Below, in pieces: positions 8,245-20,612 of a stretch of 64,000 bases of DNA; position 1 is the first letter of the stretch, and every line of letters starts with the position of its first letter. The DNA is taken from positions 5,580,001 through 5,644,000 of the forward strand of contig NZ_JBBOCJ010000001.1 in assembly GCF_038002345.1 (NCBI RefSeq), given 5' to 3'. The notes beneath the pieces are model-generated. The model searched no databases, was not told where the DNA came from, and was given only the letters and a program-made list of their open reading frames with translations. The DNA is from Paenibacillus sp. FSL M7-0420. GTDB taxonomy: Bacteria; Bacillota; Bacilli; Paenibacillales; Paenibacillaceae. The translations under genes were made by a program, and so were the position numbers.

Positions 8245-10065
8245 ATGTCCAACAAGCCTATCCTGCGATGGCTCAGCCTTCGCCCGGTTTCCGAATTATT
8301 CTCCCGTATTCCCGTCAGGAATAAAATTGTAATTATCATCGTTCTGCTGATTCTTCTGCCGATGACCTTCGCCGGCTGCTATTTCTATTGGAACATCTCC
8401 CAGATTCTAACCAGGAACGCCAATGCCAATCTGTCTCTTCTGATCCGCCAGACCAACGATAATATTGAGAAATCCTTTCAGATTATCGATAACACCTCCC
8501 TGCATTTTCTCTCCAACAAAATGTTAAGAAACTGGTTAATCGACGATATGTCGCTGAGCGATGATTTCTACAAGAAATTCGTCAACAAAACCGAAATAGA
8601 AGAGGACCTGAAGTATAGTCTCATGTTCAACAATGCCTGGAATATCAGCCTGTTATCTACGGCTTTTGTATTTTTTGATAGCGACAACTATGTATCCGTT
8701 CTCAAGACACCGCCCAATATTGAACAGACCAATAAGAACAATCTCGCTGTCTATCAATCGGTGAATGGCAGAATGGTCAGAGGCAAGGAGATTCTGAAGC
8801 CAAGCCCCGGTGACCCCACCATTTATTTCACACGCGTCATGTCCAATATCAATCTTCCCGAGCAGCGTCTGGTGCTGATCTTCGGCACGAATGAGGCAGA
8901 TTTGGCAGAGGAGTATTCCGGCCTGCTCGATTTCACCGGTGCGCTGGCCTATATCATTGATAACAAGGGAATCATTTACTCCAGTGCTGGGAAGCAGGAG
9001 CTCGGCTCAGTGGTTCCTTCCGACATTCTAGCCCTCAAGAACAACACCGAGGTAAAGGAGGTGAAGCTGGGCCAGGAGACCTATTTAGCAGCTTCCCGAA
9101 GCATCGGCACCACTGGGCTTACCTTCATTGCCGGCATCCCGAAGAAGCAGGTGCTCTCCAGACTATCCGGAAGCATGCACAACTACATATGGATCATCAC
9201 CCTGATTGCCTTCGTCTCCCTGGCGGCAGGCATTCTGATTTCTCTGCGTTTTACCCGGGTCGTCCGTGATCTCCTGCGGAGTATCCGTAAAGTGAAGAAG
9301 GGGGATTACAACTCCAAGATGCCTGCATACAAGGATGCAGAGCTGAATCAGCTAAGCAACACCTTCAACCATATGACAGACGAGATCAGCTATCTCATTA
9401 AGGAAGTGTACGAGAAGCACCTGCTGATTAAGGAGTCGGAGATCAAATTTTTGCAAGCCCAGATGAATCCCCATTTCCTGTTCAATACGCTCATTACCAT
9501 CGGCTACAAAGCCAAATTGTCCAGAGATGAGACCGTTTACAGAATGGTATCCTCCCTTACGGAGCTGCTGCAGGCAAGTATTTATTCGAACAGCCTGGCC
9601 AAGATTCCGATTCGTCAGGAGCTGGATTTCATCAAATTCTATCTCTATCTGCAGAAGGAGCGGTTTGAAGATAAGCTGGAGTATACGATTCAGATCGAGG
9701 ATGATGCCTTGCTGGATCTGCTGCTGCCCAAGCTGAGCGCCCAGCCGCTGGTAGAGAATGCGGTGGTGCACGGTGTGGAGAAAAAGCTGGGCAAGGGTAT
9801 GATCCATATTCATATCTACCGCCGGAACGGCTCGGTCTTTTTTGAAATCAAGGATAATGGCAACGGATTTGACCAGATTCCGCAGGATTGGAATAATTTC
9901 GAGAACCTCACCATACGCAAACAGGGACACAACAACATTGGCCTGATAAATACACATAAGCGGGTGAAGCTGATTTATGGCGAGCCTTATGGAATTGAGG
10001 TCGAGAGCGAACCGGGGGCAGGCTCCAAGGTTACACTTCACATACCGACAGATTTGGGGGAATGA
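8245..10065 (+). CDS. yesM: Sensor histidine kinase, YesM family
   Basis: Membrane sensor kinase of about 606 residues: membrane segment near residues 20-45, an extracellular sensing region of about 260 residues, a second segment (IWIITLIAFVSLAAGILISL), HAMP linker, the His_kinase domain with QMNPHFLFNTL (His at about 410), and a HATPase_c domain with VENAVVHG and KDNGNGF. I chose the ATG at 8245 because AAGGAG lies 8 nt upstream; the frame is open further back to 8143. It pairs with the adjacent regulator gene and probably senses an extracellular sugar or the loaded binding lipoprotein. Confidence 0.92.
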   Translation: MSNKPILRWLSLRPVSELFSRIPVRNKIVIIIVLLILLPMTFAGCYFYWNISQILTRNANANLSLLIRQTNDNIEKSFQIIDNTSLHFLSNKMLRNWLIDDMSLSDDFYKKFVNKTEIEEDLKYSLMFNNAWNISLLSTAFVFFDSDNYVSVLKTPPNIEQTNKNNLAVYQSVNGRMVRGKEILKPSPGDPTIYFTRVMSNINLPEQRLVLIFGTNEADLAEEYSGLLDFTGALAYIIDNKGIIYSSAGKQELGSVVPSDILALKNNTEVKEVKLGQETYLAASRSIGTTGLTFIAGIPKKQVLSRLSGSMHNYIWIITLIAFVSLAAGILISLRFTRVVRDLLRSIRKVKKGDYNSKMPAYKDAELNQLSNTFNHMTDEISYLIKEVYEKHLLIKESEIKFLQAQMNPHFLFNTLITIGYKAKLSRDETVYRMVSSLTELLQASIYSNSLAKIPIRQELDFIKFYLYLQKERFEDKLEYTIQIEDDALLDLLLPKLSAQPLVENAVVHGVEKKLGKGMIHIHIYRRNGSVFFEIKDNGNGFDQIPQDWNNFENLTIRKQGHNNIGLINTHKRVKLIYGEPYGIEVESEPGAGSKVTLHIPTDLGE

Positions 10066-10069
10066 TTAC

Positions 10070-11686
10070 ATGTATAATGTCATGATTGTCGATGATGAGC
10101 CTGTTATCAAAAAAGGGCTGCAATGCTTTATTGACTGGAGCTTGCTGCACTGCGAGGTTAGCTGTGAGGCTTCCAACGGGCTGGAAGCCGTAGAACTGCT
10201 GGGCTATTATGATATCGATATTATTGTTACCGATGTCCGTATGCCGGGGATGGATGGCCTTGCCCTATCGGACTATGTGCACCGGAACTTCCCGCAGATC
10301 AAGGTTATCATTCTGACAGCCTTCGCAGATTTCTCCTATGCCCAGACGGCTATTCAATATGAGGTGGTCGATTTTGTCATCAAGACCAATCCCACGGAGC
10401 AGATTCCCCGGGCCATTGAAAAAGCAACGCGGCTGCTGGAAAAGGAACAAGAGCAGAAGCAGAAGCTAAGACAGCTGGAGAGCAAGATTCATGACAATCT
10501 GTCTGAAATCAGCGAGAAATTTCTGAAGGAGGCCGTCGAAGGCCTGATCAGCGATGAAGCCGGTTTATTCAGCCGCTCCAGAGAGCTGGGACTGCAGCTG
10601 GAGAACTATTTCGGGGTCTATATGGAGGTTAAGGATATGCCCGGCCCCCATGCCTCTGCTGGAGCGCAGACCAATGATCATCACCGGTTCCTGGCCTCCA
10701 TCCGCCAGTTCCTTACCCTGGCGTTCGCGGAACGCCCCTTTTATATTCTGAATATGGAGAAAAACACCCTTCTGGCGATTGTCTCCATGGGCAGCGGCAA
10801 TGCGGCAGTATCCACCCAGACCCTGCTCACGATCAGCAACGAAATTCTGGCCATGGCCGAGCACTTCCGGCAATACCATGTCAATATCGGCATCAGCCTG
10901 CTGCACCGGGATGTGCTGACCCTGCCCGGAGCTTACCAGGAGGCCCGCGAGGCGCTGCAGGGCAGCTTTTATAACGATAATTATGTTGCCGTGTATATGC
11001 CTCATGCGAGCCAGACCCTCACTCCCGGTGCTCCTCCCCATCATGCTGCCGAGCAGATTGCCGAATATCTGCAGCAAGGACAGAGCGATCAGGCTCTCCA
11101 GCAGCTGGATCAGCTGCTCAAGAGCTACCGGAACCACCAAGAGCCGATGGAGAATGTAAAAGTAGCTTGCCTGCTTATCGCGTCCTACTGCTTCCGTCTG
11201 CTGAGTGCGAGCCAGCCCTTCGAACCGCAGATGGATGAGAACCAGTCGGCGGTGTACAAGCACATTCAAGAGAGCAAGAGCATCCAGGTGCTCGCAGATA
11301 TCCTCATGCGCCTCATTCAGAGCTGCTCGAAGGCCATTGCGCAGAATGACAACCAGCCCAATTACATCGTCATCGAATGCCAGAAATATATACGGGAACA
11401 TTACAACCAGAACCTGAATCTGCAGATTATTGCCGACCATATCCATATCAACAGCAGCTACCTCAGCCGCCTGTACAAAAAAGTAACCGGCGAGTCCATC
11501 ATCGACGTCATCAATAAATACCGGATTGAAATGGCCAAGAAGCTGCTGCGCAACCCTGCCAGCAAAGTCTTTGAAGTCGCCGAAGCCGTCGGCATTGAGA
11601 CCCCGGCCTATTTCACCCATGTCTTCTCCAAGTACACCGGGATGAGCCCCAAGGAATACAAGCTGAATTATTCACAGTTGAATTAA
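10070..11686 (+). CDS. yesN: Response regulator with AraC-type DNA-binding domain
   Basis: A YesN-type regulator of 538 residues. The receiver domain has the acidic pair DDE, phospho-acceptor Asp55 in VTDVRMPGMDG, and Lys in FVIKTNP, where the usual K-P is K-T. A long middle region follows, then two AraC helix-turn-helix units (NLQIIADHIHINSSYLSRLY and VFEVAEAVGIETPAYFTHVF). The ATG at 10070 lies 4 bp after the kinase stop with GGGGGA upstream. It likely activates the divergent importer, GH65 and pgmB genes in response to the kinase. Confidence 0.93.
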   Translation: MYNVMIVDDEPVIKKGLQCFIDWSLLHCEVSCEASNGLEAVELLGYYDIDIIVTDVRMPGMDGLALSDYVHRNFPQIKVIILTAFADFSYAQTAIQYEVVDFVIKTNPTEQIPRAIEKATRLLEKEQEQKQKLRQLESKIHDNLSEISEKFLKEAVEGLISDEAGLFSRSRELGLQLENYFGVYMEVKDMPGPHASAGAQTNDHHRFLASIRQFLTLAFAERPFYILNMEKNTLLAIVSMGSGNAAVSTQTLLTISNEILAMAEHFRQYHVNIGISLLHRDVLTLPGAYQEAREALQGSFYNDNYVAVYMPHASQTLTPGAPPHHAAEQIAEYLQQGQSDQALQQLDQLLKSYRNHQEPMENVKVACLLIASYCFRLLSASQPFEPQMDENQSAVYKHIQESKSIQVLADILMRLIQSCSKAIAQNDNQPNYIVIECQKYIREHYNQNLNLQIIADHIHINSSYLSRLYKKVTGESIIDVINKYRIEMAKKLLRNPASKVFEVAEAVGIETPAYFTHVFSKYTGMSPKEYKLNYSQLN

Positions 11687-11824
11687 CGGCAAAAGTCTCT
11701 GAGTTTACAAAATTCTTTTTATTTCTAAAATTATCATTAATAAAAATAGAGCCTGAAAGCAGGGCTAAATCAGTTATTATAGTTTCAGTGCAATAAAAAG
11801 AACAAAATGCCTGCGGCATCCCGA

Positions 11825-12060
11825 ATGTGATCGGTTTTTCGACCATATCCGGCCCACACGCCTCTGCCTCACCGAATGTAGTCGGTTTTTCGAACATATC
11901 CGGCCCACACGCTTCTGCCGCACCAATTGTGGTCGGTTTTTCGAACATATCCGGCCCACACGCTTCTGCCGCACCGAATGTAGTCGGTTTTTCGACCATA
12001 TCCGGCCCACTCGCCTCTGCCGCATCGAATGTGGCCGGTTTTTTGACCATATCCGGCTGT
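11825..12060. repeat. Array of 51-bp hairpin repeats (five copies)
   Basis: Copies of (T/C)CGGTTTTT begin at 11831, 11882, 11933, 11984 and 12035, a constant period of 51 bp. The unit contains TCGGTTTTTCGA flanked by ATGT...ACAT, a small hairpin with a T-rich loop, and then a GC-rich stretch with CCGGCCCACACGC. The period is 17 codons, so open frames run through on both strands; the minus frame gives a repeat with DMFEKPTTFG. No ribosome site or coupling supports translation. The array fills most of the gap between yesN and the tRNA operon terminator, and its unit aligns with that of the 58.6 kb array. Confidence 0.85.
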
Positions 12061-12193
12061 TCGGTCAAATCAGCGAAGTCATTCCTATTATTGATCCAGA
12101 ATATAGTCATCCTGCCGATGCTCCAAGACACTTACCCCCAACTTTATGGACAACTTATCCACATCGGACGTAAATCATAATTTCCTAATCAAC

Positions 12194-12244
12194 AACAAAA
12201 GGGTTATGACATTGTCCAAAATACAATGTCATAACCCTTTTGTT
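12194..12244 (-). terminator. Terminator of the tRNA operon
   Basis: A perfect 22-bp inverted repeat (12194-12215 with 12223-12244) around a 7-nt loop. Core arms are GGGTTATGACATTGT and ACAATGTCATAACCC. On the minus strand the stem ends in TTTTGTTGTT. It directly follows the tRNA-Leu gene and ends the seven-gene tRNA unit. Confidence 0.9.
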
Positions 12245-12246
12245 AG

Positions 12247-12325
12247 TACCGGCGAGAGGACTCGAACCTCCACGGTTTCCCACTCGATTTTGAGTCGAGC
12301 GCGTCTGCCATTCCGCCACGCCGGC
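12247..12325 (-). tRNA. tRNA-Leu (CAA)
   Basis: The acceptor arms GCCGGCG and CGCCGGT pair. The anticodon arm CTCGA-CTCAAAA-TCGAG gives anticodon CAA, read for TTG codons. The T arm carries GTTCGAGTC. The 3' CCA is not encoded. It is the last gene of the tRNA operon. Confidence 0.92.
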
Positions 12326-12388
12326 TTAATATCTTATATATCCGCTATGGATAATTAAATTTTAGATGAAAACCATTCAATAGAATAA

Positions 12389-12512
12389 TAATGGCGCGCC
12401 CTGAGAGATACGGATGCTATGCATCCGATTGCGAAGTTATGCTATCGAAGCTTATGCGTAAGCGAACTCGTTCGAATCTGAAGGACACTTTGTTAAATCA
12501 GAGAAGTATTAA
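12389..12512 (-). repeat. Small element enclosed by a duplicated tRNA-Arg 3' end
   Basis: A 21-bp stretch identical to the last bases of tRNA-Arg (core GGCGCGCCCTGAGAGAT) occurs at 12389-12409 and again in the real gene at 12510-12530, an offset of 121 bp. Between them lie a GGATGC-ATA-GCATCC hairpin and a core, GCATAAGCTTCG....TCGCAATC on the minus strand, that also occurs in the element next to tRNA-Glu at 13.1 kb. The upstream copy cannot form a tRNA. It looks like an attachment-site duplication around a tiny element or remnant. Confidence 0.7.
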
Positions 12513-12589
12513 TGGCGCGCCCTGAGAGATTCGAACTCCCGACCTTTTGATTCGTAGTCAAACGCTCTATCCAGCTGAGCTAAGGGCGC
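12513..12589 (-). tRNA. tRNA-Arg (ACG)
   Basis: The acceptor arms GCGCCCT and AGGGCGC pair. The anticodon arm TTTGA-CTACGAA-TCAAA gives anticodon ACG (wobble A becomes inosine). CCA is encoded. The last 21 bp of the gene region are duplicated 121 bp downstream in the transcript. Confidence 0.95.
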
Positions 12590-12595
12590 AAAATA

Positions 12596-12670
12596 TGGAG
12601 CGGACGACGGGAATCGAACCCGCGACCCTCGCCTTGGCAAGGCGATGCTCTACCGCTGAGCCACGTCCGC
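12596..12670 (-). tRNA. tRNA-Gly (GCC)
   Basis: The acceptor arms GCGGACG and CGTCCGC pair. The anticodon loop TTGCCAA is closed by TCGCC and GGCGA, giving GCC. The T arm has GGTTCGATTCC, and CCA is encoded. Confidence 0.95.
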
Positions 12671-12702
12671 ACACGGTATGTATTCAATTGCTTCAATAAA
12701 AA

Positions 12703-12780
12703 TGGCGGAACCGACGGGATTCGAACCCGCGATCTCCTGCGTGACAGGCAGGCATGTTAGGCCAACTACACCACGGTTCC
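12703..12780 (-). tRNA. tRNA-Asp (GTC)
   Basis: The acceptor arms GGAACCG and CGGTTCC pair. The anticodon arm CCTGC-CTGTCAC-GCAGG gives GTC. The T arm has GGTTCGAATCC, and CCA is encoded. Confidence 0.95.
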
Positions 12781-12789
12781 AAAATAATA

Positions 12790-12863
<74 letters not shown>

Positions 12864-12903
12864 TCAGTAATAAAATATTCTCTTCTTGCTAGTTAAGTCT
12901 CCA

Positions 12904-12979
12904 TGGTGGAGGCTGAGGGGTTCGAACCCCCGACCCTCTGCTTGTAAGGCAGATGCTCTCCCAGCTGAGCTAAGCCTCC
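12904..12979 (-). tRNA. tRNA-Val (TAC)
   Basis: The acceptor arms GGAGGCT and AGCCTCC pair. The anticodon arm TCTGC-CTTACAA-GCAGA gives TAC. CCA is encoded. Confidence 0.95.
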
Positions 12980-13048
12980 ATCGAAGAAGCAACTTAATGA
13001 TCATAACACATTTTTATGAGATATACAACCATTAATTTATCAAAGATG

Positions 13049-13166
13049 AAATTGGTGACTCGTATGGGATACTCTTCACTTCGTTACGAGATTGCGATGT
13101 AATCCTTACGAAGCTTATGCTTCAACGAACCCTGGGAATTCTCATCCCATCACTCAAAGAAGAAAT
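13049..13166 (-). repeat. Small element enclosed by a duplicated tRNA-Glu 3' end
   Basis: The last bases of tRNA-Glu (core TTGGTGACTCGTATGGGAT plus four more upstream bases) occur at 13048-13070 and again in the real gene region at 13162-13184, an offset of 114 bp. On the minus strand the enclosed sequence holds the hairpin GAAGC-ATAA-GCTTC, and its stretch GCATAAGCTTCG..AGG.AT.ACA.TCGCAATC aligns with the element near tRNA-Arg. No open frame or known motif was seen. Confidence 0.7.
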
Positions 13167-13241
13167 TGGTGACTCGTATGGGATTCGAACCCATGTTACC
13201 TCCGTGAAAGGGAGGTGTCTTAACCCCTTGACCAACGAGCC
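13167..13241 (-). tRNA. tRNA-Glu (TTC)
   Basis: The 5' acceptor arm GGCTCGT pairs with ACGAGTC, with one G:T pair. The anticodon arm CCTCC-CTTTCAC-GGAGG gives TTC. The T arm has GGGTTCGAATCCC, and CCA is encoded. It is the first gene of the tRNA operon, 34 bp after the -10 box. Confidence 0.95.
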
Positions 13242-13274
13242 AAATTAGCAAACAATCTTTCGACAACAAAAAAT

Positions 13275-13303
13275 ATTATATCATATAAACTAGATTAATA
13301 CAA
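13275..13303 (-). promoter_or_regulatory. Promoter of the tRNA operon
   Basis: A minus-strand sigma-A-type promoter: TTGTAT at 13303-13298, a 17-bp spacer, then TATAAT at 13280-13275 in an AT-rich setting. It lies between the 5S terminator and tRNA-Glu, so the tRNA genes can be expressed apart from the rRNA operon. Confidence 0.75.
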
Positions 13304-13344
13304 TAGAAATATTATTATTCTATTCATTGTATGCACAATCAAAA

Positions 13345-13378
13345 AACAAAAAACCACCATTGATAATCAACAGTGGTC
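13345..13378 (-). terminator. Terminator after the 5S rRNA gene
   Basis: On the minus strand ACCAC-TG-TTGAT pairs with ATCAA-TG-GTGGT (one internal mismatch) and is followed by TTTTTTG and more T. It lies just past the 5S gene and ends the rRNA operon before the tRNA promoter. Confidence 0.75.
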
Positions 13379-13383
13379 TTAAG

Positions 13384-13501
13384 TGCTTGGCAACGTCCTA
13401 CTCTCCCAGGACCCTTCGGTCCAAGTACCATCGGCGCTGGAGGGCTTAACGGTCGTGTTCGGGATGGGTACGTGTGGAACCCCTCCGCTATCGCCACCAA
13501 A
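13384..13501 (-). rRNA. rrf: 5S ribosomal RNA
   Basis: The sequence has typical 5S features on the minus strand: TGGTGGCGATAGCGGAGGGG at the 5' side, CACACGTACCCATCCCGAAC, and the 3' part GAGAGTAGGACGTTGCCAAG that closes the terminal helix. The ends are estimates. It lies about 140 bp after the 23S gene. Confidence 0.93.
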
Positions 13502-13639
13502 CGTGATTTTTGCGCTGCGTGGACATCTGTGAGATCACTCCCGCAAAATATCAATCCTTTGAAAGAACCTGCAGCTTAAAATCTTTCAGGAAATTGATTC
13601 CTGAAAACTGAATCCGAAACGAATCTGCGAATTATTTTT

Positions 13640-18370
<4,731 letters not shown>

Positions 18371-18540
18371 AATTGGTATTTAGAAAGAGCGATTGCTCAT
18401 TTTGAAACATCTGACGAGAATGGTTACATTCTCTAATTTCGGATCTCACCGAAGTGATCTCCAGATACTCACTCGTTGTTCAGTTTTCAAAGATCAAGCT
18501 CGTTGTTAGCGCCGCTCACCGCGTCACCAGCAACTTTTAT

Positions 18541-18569
18541 AATATAACATGTTCTTCTTATGAATGCAA
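18541..18569 (-). promoter_or_regulatory. Proximal rRNA promoter
   Basis: On the minus strand, TTGCAT at 18569-18564, a 17-bp spacer and TATATT at 18546-18541. The leader from here to 16S (about 170 bp) contains the boxA-like GATCTTTGAAAACTGAAC near 18480-18497. Confidence 0.65.
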
Positions 18570-18657
18570 CACTTATTTTCGATGAAGCAAAGTGTGTATT
18601 CATCAGAGCAACATGTCCAACCTTCTTGCAAGGCACCTGCCTTGCGACTGGATATAT

Positions 18658-18686
18658 AATATAGCATGATATATACCTGCTAACAA
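18658..18686 (-). promoter_or_regulatory. Distal rRNA promoter
   Basis: On the minus strand, TTGTTA at 18686-18681, a 17-bp spacer and TATATT at 18663-18658. The -10 box is the same as in the promoter 117 bp downstream; tandem promoters are usual for rRNA operons. Confidence 0.65.
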
Positions 18687-18772
18687 CCCTTAATTTCTAC
18701 CATTTTTTGAGATAGTACTATAGACTTTCATAGATATCCTATACAAGCCTCTATACCTGTATAAGCATGCCC

Positions 18773-18816
18773 AAAAGCACATGCCGGCCCTCATATCTAG
18801 CAGGACCTGCATGTGC
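18773..18816 (-). terminator. Terminator after the SafA-like gene
   Basis: The 8-bp arms GCACATGC (minus, 18816-18809) and GCATGTGC (18784-18777) enclose 24 nt and are followed by TTTT. It separates the coat gene from the rRNA promoters. Confidence 0.65.
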
Positions 18817-18841
18817 AACCCTCTCCTTAGGGACTATCCTC

Positions 18842-20398
18842 TTAATTCGGAATCCAAGGAGTGTGATTTTTCTTATCTGTACTTGAACGTCCGCTTGAGT
18901 TCGAACGCGGCTTGGCGTGGGCCTTATCCTTGGCGGCAGAGGTCTGGCTGGAGGTTTTCGCTTTTGCCGCTGCCGGTTTGGATTTCCCTGGTTTTGTATC
19001 CTTTGCTGCTGTGGCCTCAGTGCGCCCTTTATCCGGCACTTCCTCCGCTTCCTCCACTACAGGCTCAGGAATCTGAATCTCGGGTACGCGGTTGTGGGCG
19101 AAATTCTCCATGCCCGGATAAGCCGGATATGGCGGAATATTCGATACCATAGGCTGTTCATACATCGGTGACACCGCGTTAGGCATGGCATTCATTCCTC
19201 CGGCATAAGGAGAGACCATCCCCATCTGCGGCATGCCGTACACCGGATACCCGTTATACATCGGCTGCTCATAAGGATAGGGCTGAATCGACATTGCGCC
19301 GCATCCGCAGGAAGGCCACGGAAGATTAACCTGCTCATTCTGGTACTGCGGAGCAAACGCAGCATTGTCACTGACAGGGCTGACTCCTGACATATTCACA
19401 TTGTCATAATCCGGTGCTGCATTAGGATACCATGCTCCTGGGTATTGTCCAGGCGGACAAGGATTAACCGGCTGAGCATAGAACGGCGGGCATTCCGGCA
19501 TAAACGCTGCAGGCTGAACATAACTTGGAGCGTTATTCATGTTATTCATGTTATTCATATTGTTCATATTGTTCATATTCATATTGTCCATTGGCTCATA
19601 TACGGGATACACGGGTGCATAATTCATAAAATAAGGATTCTCGCTGAGGCCGGGATAGCCATCGTTCTTTCCCCACGGCGAGGTTTTACCCTCATCCCAG
19701 GCGGCAGGCTGAACCTCTGACTTATGATGCACTTCTTTGGTTTTCTCTTTCTGCGCGGGAACAGAGATTTGCACATACAAGCTTTGTTTCTCATGGACGG
19801 CTTCCTGAACCGGTTTGACTTCCGGCGCTTTGTTAGGTGCAGGGTTAGGTGCAGGAACCGCCAACGGGATAGGGACTGCTTCTGCAACAGGTGCAGGAAC
19901 TGGCGCCGGTGCGGGAGCCGGCTTTTCGATGACACCAGTGTAGGTTTTACCGCCAATCGCCGTTTTATCGACCACTGCCGGAGCGGTGGACTGAGCCTGA
20001 ATTGGGGTCGTATTAGCTTTTACCGGATCGATGGATTGGGCCTGGATTGGAGCAGTACTGACTTTCTTAGGGATATTCACGACTTCACCCGTCATCAGTG
20101 CATTAGGGTTCTTAAGCTGCGGGTTGGCATCAATCATATCCTTGAGTGTAACTCCCCAAGCCTTGGAGAGCTTCCATAAGGTATCGCCCTGCTTGACTGT
20201 ATGCTTATAGTAGATATCGTTGTTGTCCGGAACAGGCAGAGCTACGGGCGCAGCCGGGATCTTAACCTTGTCTCCTACAGCAAGTACATCTGGATTGGTG
20301 ATTTGCGGATTGGCCTCGATTATTTTTTGCAGCGGCACTCCATACTTCTGTGATAACGCAAACAGCGAATCACCTTGCTTAACAATGTGTATTTTCAC
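18842..20398 (-). CDS. safA: LysM-domain spore coat assembly protein, SafA-like
   Basis: A 518-residue protein. LysM 1 spans about residues 2-48 (VKQGDSLFALSQKYGV...VGDKVKIP) and LysM 2 about 66-111 (VKQGDTLWKLSKAWGV...GEVVNIP). A Pro/Ala-rich linker, a long Tyr-, Pro-, Met- and Asn-rich region and a Lys-rich C-terminal tail follow. Near residues 270-288 it has an Asn-Met run from a short DNA repeat. The start is GTG with AGGAGGT 10 nt upstream. This layout fits SafA/ExsA-type proteins that seat the coat on the spore cortex; outside the LysM repeats the sequence is too low in complexity for a firm call, so a generic LysM protein is the alternative. Confidence 0.75.
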   Translation of the reverse strand: MKIHIVKQGDSLFALSQKYGVPLQKIIEANPQITNPDVLAVGDKVKIPAAPVALPVPDNNDIYYKHTVKQGDTLWKLSKAWGVTLKDMIDANPQLKNPNALMTGEVVNIPKKVSTAPIQAQSIDPVKANTTPIQAQSTAPAVVDKTAIGGKTYTGVIEKPAPAPAPVPAPVAEAVPIPLAVPAPNPAPNKAPEVKPVQEAVHEKQSLYVQISVPAQKEKTKEVHHKSEVQPAAWDEGKTSPWGKNDGYPGLSENPYFMNYAPVYPVYEPMDNMNMNNMNNMNNMNNMNNAPSYVQPAAFMPECPPFYAQPVNPCPPGQYPGAWYPNAAPDYDNVNMSGVSPVSDNAAFAPQYQNEQVNLPWPSCGCGAMSIQPYPYEQPMYNGYPVYGMPQMGMVSPYAGGMNAMPNAVSPMYEQPMVSNIPPYPAYPGMENFAHNRVPEIQIPEPVVEEAEEVPDKGRTEATAAKDTKPGKSKPAAAKAKTSSQTSAAKDKAHAKPRSNSSGRSSTDKKNHTPWIPN

Positions 20399-20543
20399 GC
20401 AGCATTTACCTCCTAAAAGTATCTATTGATCGGCACTGCACCCCGGTTCAGGGATGATAGCCCTCCAGATTCGGTAGTTGCGGTACAGCCGCCTCCTTCG
20501 TTACTACATCTTATGCAGCCCATGGGCGAATGACATCCCTATA

Positions 20544-20586
20544 TGCAAAAAAAATCCTTCCATGCTTGGCATGAAAGGATTTTTCT
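20544..20586 (-). terminator. Terminator of the pheB-hom-thrB-pheA-ilvE operon
   Basis: The arms AAAATCCTT.CATGC and GCATG.AAGGATTTT flank a 3-nt loop, and on the minus strand T-rich sequence follows. It lies about 25 bp past the ilvE stop. Confidence 0.85.
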
Positions 20587-20612
20587 CTATTCGCTCACGC
20601 GAAATTACTGTA

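Noticed and set aside
10565..11620. 351-codon minus-strand frame opposite yesN
   Set aside because: Antisense shadow of the regulator gene, with no recognisable domain.
11825..12060. CRISPR array
   Set aside because: Units are contiguous 51-bp tandem copies without unique spacers, and no cas genes are nearby. The same holds for the arrays at 58.6 and 63.4 kb.
11613..12131. 172-codon minus-strand gene made of 17-residue repeats
   Set aside because: The frame is kept open by a 51-bp repeat period; there is no ribosome site, and the frame runs on into the end of yesN.
12389..12410. Second tRNA-Arg gene
   Set aside because: Only the 3' 21 bp are present; no anticodon or D arm follows.
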